Assembly (NCBI GenBank): GCA_958430865.1
Contig: CAUDNR010004234.1
Location: forward strand, 18,649 to 44,806
Reading direction: 5' to 3'
Length of the DNA: 26,158 nucleotides
DNA from: Entrophospora sp. SA101
Lineage: Eukaryota > Glomeromycota > Glomeromycetes > Entrophosporales > Entrophosporaceae
Position numbers and translations under genes: made by a program
Part shown: piece by piece, positions 1 to 9,500 of the stretch
Numbering within the stretch: the first letter of the stretch is position 1
Layout: each line of letters starts with the position of its first letter
The notes under the pieces: model-generated
The model's database searches: none
The model's input: the letters and a program-made list of their open reading frames with translations, nothing else
Told to the model about the DNA's origin: nothing

Positions 1-61
1 TGTAGAGTTCTATTCTTTTTTAAAACATGTATTTTACTATGCTCATGAGAAATTTGAGCAC

Positions 62-151
62 TATGATCATTGCTAAATTTAGACTAGTTTTTGATCATCA
101 TTCTAAATTTAGCCTAATACTCGACCATCATATCTAAATTTGGCAGTAAGG
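62..151. repeat. Degenerate tandem repeat, three units of about 28-30 bp
   Basis: Three successive units share the pattern ga(t/c)cat...ctaaattt(a/g)g, starting near 65, 93 and 123. The units differ at several bases, so this is an old array. No coding potential is seen around it. Apart from a doubtful 30-codon ORF at 513-605, positions 1-840 show nothing else I can support; the DNA is AT-rich with poly-T and poly-A runs. Confidence 0.55.
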
Positions 152-841
152 AAAATAGTTTTTAACCAAAATCACGTGTAACCCTTTTTTAAAAAAATTT
201 ATTGCATTTTTGAACGAGTCACGAAATTGCAATTTTTGAAATTGAGCGCGTGGCGCAGCAATAGGAGGTCTTTAGACCGAGCCAACCATATGAAAAATTT
301 ACAACATATCTTTGAAGACCTGAGTTATTATACTGATAATTTTAAGTATAGTTTATTAATAAAGTTAAGTTAAATAAGTAGTTTAAGATTCAAGATGAGT
401 TACCATGCACTATATTATTGTTAAATTAAGCAATATTAAATAAATTAGTTCAAAACAACTTTTTCACTACAGAATTATGTTAATATGAATTTTTTCTTAT
501 AATTAAATAGAGATGTCTAAATTTCAGCAGTATGAACACTGCTATCTTCCAACACCATACACATGTACTGATAATTCACATTTGGATCCTCATTGCAAGT
601 TCTAGACAATTTTTAGATATTACATGATGGTATATTAAAGGGAATCAGGAAAAAAACTTGGTATCAATTTTATTTGGGTTTACTAACATTAAAAATAGTC
701 TTTTTCAGCTTTCTATTAACATTTCTGACAATCAAAAGGTTTTATTTCATAGCTTAACTTTGGAGATATCTTAATGTCCTTCCTAAGGTTATTGCTTCAA
801 ATTCCAAATCTGATAGGTTTAAAGACACCTGCCATAATTGG

Positions 842-893
842 TTATTTGCGGCAATGGTAGCTACCATAGGGTAGTTACCCCTGGTAGTTACCA
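842..893. repeat. Cluster of three short hairpins with an inverted copy of the adjacent array motif
   Basis: Three short inverted repeats stand almost back to back: atggtag/ctaccat at 854-867 (no loop), gggta-gt-taccc at 869-880 and tggta-gt-tacca at 882-893. Just before them, 842-853 reads ttatttgcggca, the reverse complement of the motif tgccgcaaataa that is repeated in the downstream array. The block could fold back onto any unit of that array. It has no protein-coding meaning that I can see. Confidence 0.6.
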
Positions 894-902
894 TTATAAA
901 AT

Positions 903-1092
903 AATTACGGCTGCCGCAAATAATTATGGCTGCCGCAAATAGATACGGCTGCCGCAAATAGATACGGCTGCCGCAAATAGATACGGCTGCCGCAAATAGA
1001 TACGGCTGCCGCAAATAATTACGGCTGCCGCAAATAGATACGGCTGCCGCAAATAATTACGGCTGCCGCAAATAGATATAGCTGCCGCAAAT
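903..1092. repeat. Minisatellite: ten 19-bp units with a cggctgccgcaaat core
   Basis: Ten contiguous 19-bp units follow without interruption. Units differ almost only in the first five bases, which are either aatta or agata: aatta in units 1, 2, 7 and 9, agata in units 3-6, 8 and 10. Unit 2 carries atgg and unit 10 carries atag in place of acgg. The core is GC-rich in very AT-rich surroundings. An 86-codon minus-strand reading across the array (754-1014) merely translates the repeat. It is not a CRISPR array, because there are no spacers. Confidence 0.9.
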
Positions 1093-1100
1093 AATTAATT

Positions 1101-1574
1101 GCAAATTTTATTTTTCACCAACTAGAGTATGCGAATATGCCGGTCACTGGGATTTTTATTTTATTTTTTTTTATTTTTTTTAAAAAATTTGGCAAGATTT
1201 TTAAAACATTATATGATTATTTCAATTTTCGTTTTGACTATTTTCTATATTAATTAATTTAATTATTAACGTTATTATTAATAATTAATAAAATGATGTA
1301 AAAATGATGACATTACAAAATGATATCATTTTTTTTATTTTTATGATATCATGCAAAAATTAGGTTTTTTTTTTAGGCTTTTTTGAAAATTTGAAAATGC
1401 TATATAAACAATGTTAATTCTTGTAAAATTCTATATTCTATATAATATATATATATACAAAATAAATGCATAAGGCACAAAGCATAAAGCATAAGGCATA
1501 ATACATTATAATAAAATTGAAAGCATTTTTTTTTTTGTGTGATCATTGTCTATATACTTTAATAATATCAAAAT
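1101..1574. other. Non-coding AT-rich interval
   Basis: This is an extremely AT-rich stretch with long poly-T runs, a TA dinucleotide run near 1440-1455 and a short variable direct repeat of the type gcataaggca/gcataaagca at about 1467-1500. No exon with bounded splice sites or recognisable motif is seen on either strand. Confidence 0.5.
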
Positions 1575-2077
1575 CAGTGTTCGAAATTCGATCTGCAAGA
1601 ATTTTTTTGCGCACATCCAAATTATCCAATTAAAAAAAAAATTTTTTTTCCGATTTATTTTTTTAAAATTACAAAAATTACTTCTAAAAAAAAATTCTTC
1701 TACTTTTTTTATTTATCCAATGTTCATATTCATTCTCAAAATTAAAATCCTCAATATCAGGTCCATTTAATTTAATAATTAAATGTTTATTTAATGTGCT
1801 AATATTCATTTTGTTTCTTATTTTATCCTTAATTAATTTTGTTTGAGAAAATATTCTTTCAACATTAGCATTTGAAAGAGGAATAATAAGTGCTATTTTA
1901 TTTTAATTATTATTTTATTATTTATTAATAATTGATTATTTATTTATTATTATTGTTTTTAATTTTTAATATTAATATTAAAATCCGCACATTAGATTTG
2001 TTAAAAAATTTTGCGCACACAAAATTTTGTGTAACTTACTGCGCGCGCCGATTCCGCCGATTGAATTTCGAACACTG
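1575..2077 (-). mobile_element. hAT-type DNA transposon remnant, internally deleted, both TIRs present
   Basis: The element starts with cagtgttcgaaattcgatc (1575-1593) and ends with its inverted copy (2059-2077), with one mismatch in 19 bp. TIRs beginning CAG(T/G)G are typical of the hAT superfamily, and the enclosed minus-strand fragment encodes a hAT dimerisation-domain piece, so the two lines of evidence agree. Both ends carry a subterminal ttgcgcaca motif. The 8-bp flanks (atcaaaat left, gttacgat right) do not match, so no target-site duplication is visible. At 503 bp it is far shorter than an autonomous element. The right part (1955-2077) is also present next to the second gene copy, while the left part is not, so the element is chimeric or was rearranged. 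The right TIR ends 37 bp before the start codon of the SNF2 gene. Confidence 0.72.
1684..1902 (-). pseudogene. Truncated hAT transposase C-terminal (dimerisation) fragment
   Basis: Reading the minus strand from about 1902 down to a TAG at 1684-1686 gives roughly 72 residues. They include IPLSNANVERIFSQTKLIKD, followed by KIRNKM and, about 30 residues later, a Trp-containing EYEHW block. This is the conserved layout of the hAT family dimerisation domain: P-x-S-N-A-x-x-E-R-x-F-S, then a basic R-N-x-M segment, then a late Trp. A stop (TAA) lies directly upstream at 1903-1905, so the rest of the transposase is gone. The break falls at the point where the sequence becomes homologous to the flank of the second gene copy (1900). 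It cannot encode an active enzyme. Confidence 0.8.
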
Positions 2078-2114
2078 GTTACGATCTTGAAAAAATTTTT
2101 TTTCTTTAAACAAA

Positions 2115-2370
2115 ATGGCAACTATGGAAAAAAAAGCGGAAAGAGAATACGAAGAAGCAAAGAGGAAGTTGGAGCGGTGGGAAGAAATGCGGGGAAAGAG
2201 GTTGGATGAGTTGAAGAAAAAATTGTGGAGGGAGGAGTATGGTGACGACGAAGGAAAAAAAAAGATATGGACGGAGGAGAAGGAGGATTTAGAAAAAGAG
2301 AAAATTGAGTTGGCAGAGTCGAAGAAAAGTTGGGAGGCGTTGTACCAAGAGGCGTTACGTGGAGGAATTG
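2115..2370 (+). other. Exon 1 of SNF2 gene: purine-rich, GC-richer coiled-coil exon
   Basis: The exon encodes about 85 residues, almost all Glu, Lys, Arg, Leu and Trp in a heptad-like pattern (for example LERWEEMRGKRLDELKKKL), which predicts a charged coiled coil. Its codons favour GAG, AAG, TTG, AGG, GCG and TGG, whereas the following exons favour GAA, AAA, TTA and AAT. It sits 37 bp from a hAT inverted repeat. It could have been recruited separately from the helicase body. The same exon recurs at 12883-13138. Confidence 0.7.
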
Positions 2371-5300
2371 GTAATGAATAAATTATGTAAAAAAAAAAAA
2401 TATAATTTTTCGTTCATTCCATTTCGTTTATTTATTTATTTGAGAGAGCATTTGTTTGTCCTTTATTCACCTCATTGTTCTTTTTAGGAAAAAGGGAAAG
2501 TCAATATGAAGAAGAACTTGAAGTGGATGAATGCGACAATGAAGGAGGAACTCTCAATGAAGAAACTTTCAATGAAGAAACTCACAATGAAGAAACTCAC
2601 AATGAATCCAATCAACAAAACGATGATAATGATGATGATAATAAACATAAGGGTGTCATTGTCTATAGTGCAGAAGAAAACAATATTCCATCTCATTTTC
2701 GTGCTCTGCGAGAAGGTGAGACTCTTACTGACGAACAAATTGCTACAATATTAGAGCATCAAGATGAATACGGTTATTTAACACGCTATGCGGAATTAAT
2801 GAAAAATGATGAATTGTTGCCAGTTAGTATTTATAAATATTTTAAATACCTAATATTATTAGCTTTTTTAAAAAATTAATTCATATTGATTTTATGAGAA
2901 AGGCATATGGAGATAGTGATCCAGAATTATATGATTATTCTAGTGAATTTGAGGCAGAAGTTTACGAATCAGAAGAAGAAGCTGAAATAAAGAGAAATCA
3001 ATCTTATAATGATAATGATAGCAATCAAAATAGTCAAAATAGTCAAATTGATCAAATTGATCAAAACAATAACAACAGTGGAAATAATGACAATATCAGA
3101 AAAATTAGATATCGTATGTTTGGCAAAATAATAAAGAAATATATTTTGGATCAAAAACTCGCTTGGAAACTTTTTGAGCAAGTATTTTTTTTTGTTTTTT
3201 GTCTTTATTATTGTTATTATTATTGGTTAATTTTGAATTTATTTAAAACAATTCATATATATTTTAGCATGCCAAAATATTCTAAAAGAGAATATTACTA
3301 TTGGAAAAAATATCACTCTGAAAGTTCAATTGAATTACTTGTAGCGGATATAAGAAAATTAAGAGATACTGTAATAATTTATTTTTAAAAAAATTTAATG
3401 ATTATTCTTTTTAATAAAATTCCTATCAATATAATGTTAATTTATAATTTTATTATAAAATAGAGATTGACAAACATCTGTGAAAATTTACTAAATAATA
3501 TAAATTTAAAAGCAATTAATTCTGACAATCACAAGAAAATATTTCGTCAATTTGGTGCAACTGATCAAACACTCAAAGAAATATTTAAATTAAGATGGTT
3601 AATTAAGCTTGCAAAATCACCAGTTCCACCACAAAAACCTAAACCAAAAAAAAGGTCAAAACCAAGCAAGGTGTTTAAAGATATATTCTATACATTTATT
3701 GTATTTATTTTTCTTTAAAAATTAATCCATTAATTCCTAAATAAATTTATATAATGATACTGTTTTAGAGAAATGTCAGAGATGAAAAACTTACGGATGA
3801 TGAAAATTCTGATGCTACAATTACAGATGAAGAACTTACTGATGACAATTTTATAGATGATTCTGACGCACCAAATATTGAAGAACTACAAAAACTTTCA
3901 ATGGAATTGGCCAATAATGGCATTATTCCGGGTAATGCAATTAAGTCACTACTGCTATCATTAATACTACTTCTGCTGCTGCTATATTGTAATCAGTATT
4001 TGTTAAAATAAAATAATCATATTACCTTTAACATCAAATTTGTCATATAAAGGACCTGGAAAAATCGTAAAAATTCCATTAAAACTTAATCCACCAGTAA
4101 AAAACCCTACCAAGTCTAAAATTGTTAAGAAACATAAAGTGAAGAAGGGTAAATCCAAGAAAAAGGGATCTATAAAACCACTCGAAGAAATTGTTGAAGT
4201 TGAAGGAATGGAAATCGATGAACAAATTATGGATAATGAAAATGATAGCGATGAACAAATGTTGGGCATTGAAGAACCAAGACCTCGTAATGGAGATTTC
4301 TTAACACAAGAGGAGGTTGCTGAATTGGAAAAAGATATTGTATCGCACGTTTGTGAAGATGATCCAATCGTCTCTGAATCAGAGCCAGACACAGAAGAGT
4401 TAGATGAAAGATTTGAGAAATTAAAATCTTTTGTTGCAATTAATAATGATAATGGTAATTGATTTTTTGGTATTTAATCACATACAAGTATAATTATCTT
4501 GTTAAGTGTGAATTAATTATGTAAATTATCTTATTATTATATTATAGAAATTTACGAAAAGATGACAAGATTGTCTCTAAATTTGGCACGTTTGATCCCA
4601 ACCAAAGACGAGGATAGCCTAATAATTGCAGCATATGCTTTCAGGATGTTTATCTATCATCTATGTGAAGATAATGCTGAATATAGAAGACTTTCACTTG
4701 ATTTAGATTCTGATCGTAGAATCTTTTTCAAAAAATTCATTGTTGATTTCAGAAAACAGGTAGCAAATGCACCATTTGCCGATGACAATGACAATGGGGA
4801 AATGAATGAAGAGTATTTTTTTTTTTAATTAAATTGAAATTGAATAAAAAAATAAATGATGATGATCAGTAATAATGAATAAATTTATTTTTAATATTTA
4901 TTCATTTAAATAGAAATGATTCTTCATTTGAATTGGAAAATTCACCATCAACGATTAATGATGATAGTAACGATACTTTTAGTGAGATTGAAGAAGATGA
5001 TGAAAGTGACGATGAAACAACAACAAAAGGGAAAGGGAAAGGGAAAGGGAAAAAGAAAAATACAAGTCATAAAGCTGTTTTGCAGCAATATAAATTGAGA
5101 AATTCGGATGAAATGGCATTTAAAAAACGTTACGAGGAGTAAGTTTCTTAAAAAGTCTTTATTCTTATACATATATATACACATATATGTTTATCTATGT
5201 TTATATTTATATAACTATTTAGACAACAACAATCTCTAAACTTTTCTAGCCAATCTAGTGGCGTGAGTATTATATTATATATATTTATGTGAAATAAATT

Positions 5301-6778
5301 ATTATTATTGATGACTGGCTTATTGAATTTTTGGTTTTTATAAGATTATTATCAATCTTGGTCATTTGGAAGATCAAGAACATATTTGTATTCCTAATGC
5401 CTTAGGATCAAAATTAAAAAAACATCAGGTTTGAATTTATTGAAATTTAATTTAAAATTTTCATTTCATTTCATTTTTTATCGTTATTTATATTAGATTG
5501 ATGGTGTAAGGTTTCTTTGGAAGAATATTGTCATGTTTAACAAAGGATGTGTTCTTGCTCATTCTATGGGCTTAGGTGTGTCTCATTACATTTAAGTCTA
5601 ACAAGAAATGTTTTCATCTAAAGATTAATTTTTTATTCCTTCTTGGTCTCGATATGTTATATATTATAGGGAAAACAATGCAAATTATTACTTTCCTTGC
5701 GACTCTCAAAATTAGAATTCTTCAAAAGGATCAAAATATTCCAGAGCATTTAAACGTAAGATAACATTATTTGTGAGATATTCGTTTTAATTTTTCTATT
5801 TTAGTCTTGTTGATTTTCCTTTTTTTGAAAAAAGGATTTCCATGTTGTTATTGTATGTCCAAAAATCGTTATGGAGAACTGGGAAAACGAATTTAATAAA
5901 TGGCTAGATAAGAATTCTGGATTAAATAATTTAATACGTGTTTATAAATATTGTAATTAATAGAGTTTTTCCCAACTTTATATATATATATATATATATA
6001 GCTATTTATTAATATAACTAATTTTTTTGAAATAGCGAGTAATAGATCTTTTGAGGAGTTGGAGTTATGGTGGATGAATGGTGGTGCATTATTAATTGGA
6101 TATGAAATGCTAAGAAGTTATCTCAAATCAGATTCTGATTCCAAATACTTCCTAAACTCATCTTTATTCATAGCTGACGAAGGACATATTTTGAAAACAG
6201 CAACAGTAAGTTTTAGCAACAAGCAAATTTATATATATATTTACACTGGTCAAAAAGTCAAAAAATCTGGTAACGATTTTTTGGCCAAGTTAAACTCGGT
6301 ACTAGATTTTGGCTTGGCTTGTGCATTATTTTAACCAACTCATGCTAAAGTAAATTGGGACTTGATTTTGATTAGCGTTTTTATTTATATTATTCATTTC
6401 TTAACAATTATTAGACTATTCTACCTACAAAATTAAGAGAACTTGTAACCAAAAGCAGGATAGTATTAACTGGCACTCCATTGCAGAATAATCTTGTATG
6501 TATGATATATATATATTTTTTATTACAATTATTTTCTAATAAAATATTTATGTTTAATTGGAAATTTAGATGGAATGCTGGTCGATGGTTTGTTTTATAA
6601 ATAAGCATTTATATGTGGGTTTTTTTGAAAATTTTTATATTGCAAATTTTAATTGAATAATTTATATATAAGATTGACCTTGTATGCCCTAATTATTTGG
6701 GGGATTCAGAAGAGTTTAAAAAAATTTACCATAATCCCATCGTATTTGGTCTAAATAATAATCATGATGATCTAAAGG

Positions 6779-6835
<57 letters not shown>

Positions 6836-9500
6836 GGTAGTAGCAATTGTTGAATTTTTTTTTTCCTTTTCATCCTCCATCATCATCCTCTTTGACCAAT
6901 TACTATCATTTTTTTTTCTTATTTAGCGATCTAAAAAGATGCAATTAGTATTTAAAAAACTAATGATGGATGTTGTTCATAGGTATTTAAAAATTCATTA
7001 GTCTTTTTATAGAAGCATATCCTTTTTATAGTTATATTCAGGGTTTGAAATAGGAGTGTGTCGCACATTCTCAAATTTTCTATATATTCCACGCATAAAA
7101 TTTGCATTTTTTTGGAGATCAATTTTAATCACTGGTCATATTCATTCATTTTTATAAAAAAAAATAGATGCAGCGTTGAAGTAGTTGTGAGTGAACTTCC
7201 TAGAAGATACGATTATATAATTCTATGTCGTATGAAAGATGAACAGTATAATCTTTATAAAGTAATTTACATTTATATTTATATGTTTTATGTTTTATAT
7301 TAAGGGTTTTAACAATATTATGTTTTTATTGAATTTATATAGGATTTTTTGGAAACTAGTGAAAAAAACAACATTTTAAAAAATATCATTAACTTTTCAA
7401 ATCTAATTACATTAATTTTAAATCATCCCAGGATTGTCACTGTAATATATTTATACATTTATTTATTTTATATTAATTTCATTGCAAATTAAATTTTTTT
7501 TTTCTCATTGATAATAGTTATTTAGTAATGAAAAAAAGAAAGCTGCTACTATTTCTTCAGCTTCTAAAGAAAAATCAGCAGCAAAAACCAATCATAACAG
7601 TAACGATATGATATTTCAAAGCAATATAAATGTAAACAATGCTTTTAACTCTGCCAACATTAATCCCACATACTTCTACAACAACCCCACTGTCACTAAA
7701 AATCCACAAAATGATCCACAAAAACTCGTAAATCATAGTTTTTTACCAACTACAGTAACGAATTCAAATCCTCAATTTACATTTGCTGGGCCAACAATGC
7801 CAGTAACTTTTAATCAAACGCCTACCAGTCCTTCCGAACCAGGTAAAATAAAGATAACTCTTATTAATTGATATAATTATTTTTAATAATGAAAAAAACC
7901 CCCTTTTTGCTAATAATGTAAATTTTTTTGTAATAGTAATAATTGATTTAACAGCAGATGATGACGACAACAATGCAGTTGAAGAAACTGAGTAAGTATT
8001 TTTTTTTGTTTTCAAGAAGAATGATTTTAAGAATTTTAATACGTAACCTTTATTTTATTTAAACATAGACTTACTTCTGCTTGGATGTGTCTTGATAAGC
8101 TAGCAAGCACTATTAAAAGTAATAATCTATCATTCAATATAAAAATTATTCATCCGAGTAACTTGTCTTAAAATTACTAAATAAAAATTTTTGTTTGTTG
8201 TAGATATTGATAATTATGAATTAAGTTCTAAACTTGTTATTCTAAAAAATTTGCTCGAAACTTTCAGATCTCATAATGACAAAGCATTAATTTTCACCAG
8301 GAGTATTCCATCACTTGGTATGCTAACATCATCATTATTGTTATTATTTTATTATTATTATTTATATCTTTCTATTAATCATTACGAATTCGTTATTATG
8401 TTATTATTAAGATTACTTGGAAACCTGCTTTACACAATGGTGTGAAGAATGGAATATAGAGCCCAGAAAATCTTATATGAGGATCGATGGACATGTACAA
8501 TCTGTAAGGTTATTTTTTTTATCAATACAATTATTTAAATTCATTGTTTAATTATTAATTTAATTATCATCATTTAACATGTAATTAGAATCGCCAATCA
8601 ATGATTAATAGTTTCAATGCTAATCTTACTTGGCAAGTTGCCCTAATAAGCACACATACATGTGGGGTTGGGATAAACTTATATGGTGCAAATAGGGTAG
8701 TTTTATTTGATGTCGAATGGAATCCTAGGTAATAAATACTTTTTGAAGTAGTAGCTGTTGATAAAGATTGATATTTTATTTTTTTAATATTTTTATTATA
8801 TTAATTATTATTATTAATATTATTATCGATTTATCTTACAAAGTTATGCTGATCAAGCCATTGGAAGGGTGTTTATTTATTATTTAAAAATTTTATATTA
8901 TATAAAAATTTTTTAAAATAATCAACCGTTATGCAATTAACATTTTATTTTGTGATTTTTTTAAAGGTATATCGTTATGGACAGAAGAAGTCAGTATATT
9001 CATATAGGTTGTTGACAGCTGGAACCTTTGAGGAATCACTTTTTTTGAATAATGTCTTTAAAATGGGATTGTCATACCTTATCCTTGATAATAAAAATAC
9101 ATTGCTACATGAAAATTTATCAAGATGTGTGATGAGTATCCCTGATCCAAATCTTGAGTGTAGATTAAAGGATACTCTTAATTTTGATGATGATGCTCTG
9201 AATACCGTAGGCAAAGAGTAATTATAATTTAAAATTTCTCTAAAATTGAAGATTTTTATCAATCGATACATTATCAATACGTTTATAATTATTCATTTAT
9301 CTTTAACTAGTCTTAGAGATCAAATTATTGATATACGTTATGTAGCAGAATATTTTAACAGCGATGATCGTAATCTAAATGAAGAAGAAACAAAAGAAGC
9401 TGAAAATATCTTTGAGCAGGAAAAAGAACGGTTAAAAACTCGTCGACAGAGCGTCAGAAAAACCAAACAGAACCTTCATATAGATTACAATCAAATTTAA
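2115..9500 (+). CDS. ATRX-type SNF2 family chromatin-remodelling ATPase, copy 1 (30 exons, about 1480 aa)
   Basis: Predicted ATP-dependent DNA translocase of the Rad54/ATRX branch, acting on nucleosomes in the nucleus. Exons: 2115-2370, 2488-2822, 2903-3113, 3291-3370, 3464-3670, 3769-3931, 4053-4454, 4548-4812, 4914-5138, 5223-5262, 5345-5428, 5497-5575, 5670-5755, 5835-5952, 6036-6205, 6415-6495, 6570-6614, 6673-6777, 6927-6982, 7168-7261, 7343-7441, 7518-7842, 7937-7991, 8069-8118, 8204-8317, 8412-8503, 8589-8728, 8844-8868, 8967-9217, 9311-9500. All phases agree. Visible motifs: coiled coil (about 1-85), acidic and basic low-complexity linkers, LKKHQIDGVRFLW, Walker A MGLGKT (780-785), DEGH (898-901), TGTPLQNNL (926-934), RIDGH (1272-1276), STHTCGVGINL and GANRVV, QAIGR (1330-1334) then VYRYGQKK. 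DEGHILK and LLIGYEM favour ATRX over Rad54 proper. In-frame TGA at 2088 supports the start. The exon 3/4 junction is the least certain. Confidence 0.9.
2552..2607 (+). repeat. In-frame 15-bp coding repeat (NEETx)
   Basis: Within exon 2 of the SNF2 gene the unit aatgaagaaactcac and a close variant occur three times, followed by a partial copy. They encode NEETF-NEETH-NEETH-NES. The region is acidic, runs on into an Asn/Asp tract and is presumably disordered. Such repeats usually vary in number between strains, but the second gene copy has the same number. The copy lies at 13320-13375. Confidence 0.8.
6779..6835. repeat. ATT trinucleotide microsatellite in an SNF2 intron, about 19 units
   Basis: An uninterrupted (TTA)n run fills most of the intron between the exons ending at 6777 and starting at 6927. 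The identical run at 17547-17603 has the same length. Microsatellites of this size mutate quickly, so equal length argues that the two copies are extremely young or are one locus assembled twice. Confidence 0.9.
7937..7957 (+). promoter_or_regulatory. Tandem in-frame splice acceptors flanking a SUMO-interacting motif
   Basis: The intron starting at 7843 (gtaaaa, phase 1) can end at any of three AG sites: TAG ending at 7936, CAG ending at 7954 and CAG ending at 7957. All three keep the reading frame, since they are 18 and 3 nt apart. The first choice yields VIIDLT followed by ADDDD, a textbook SUMO-interacting motif with its flanking acidic run (residues about 1176-1186). The second choice removes exactly those six hydrophobic-core residues; the third also removes the Ala. 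Which acceptor is used cannot be seen from DNA. The same arrangement is at 18705-18725. Confidence 0.6.

Noticed and set aside
513..605. 30-codon plus-strand ORF after a tag acceptor-like site
   Set aside because: Looks mildly coding (MSKFQQYEHCYLPTPYTC) but has no partner exon, no motif and no further support.
754..1014. Minus-strand 86-codon open frame
   Set aside because: Most of it is the translation of the 19-bp minisatellite and adjacent hairpins; no domain, no splice context.
903..1092. CRISPR-like array
   Set aside because: Units are directly contiguous with no spacers, and the DNA is eukaryotic.
1546..1770. Plus-strand 74-codon open frame
   Set aside because: It is antisense to the hAT transposase fragment, which has the recognisable conserved residues.
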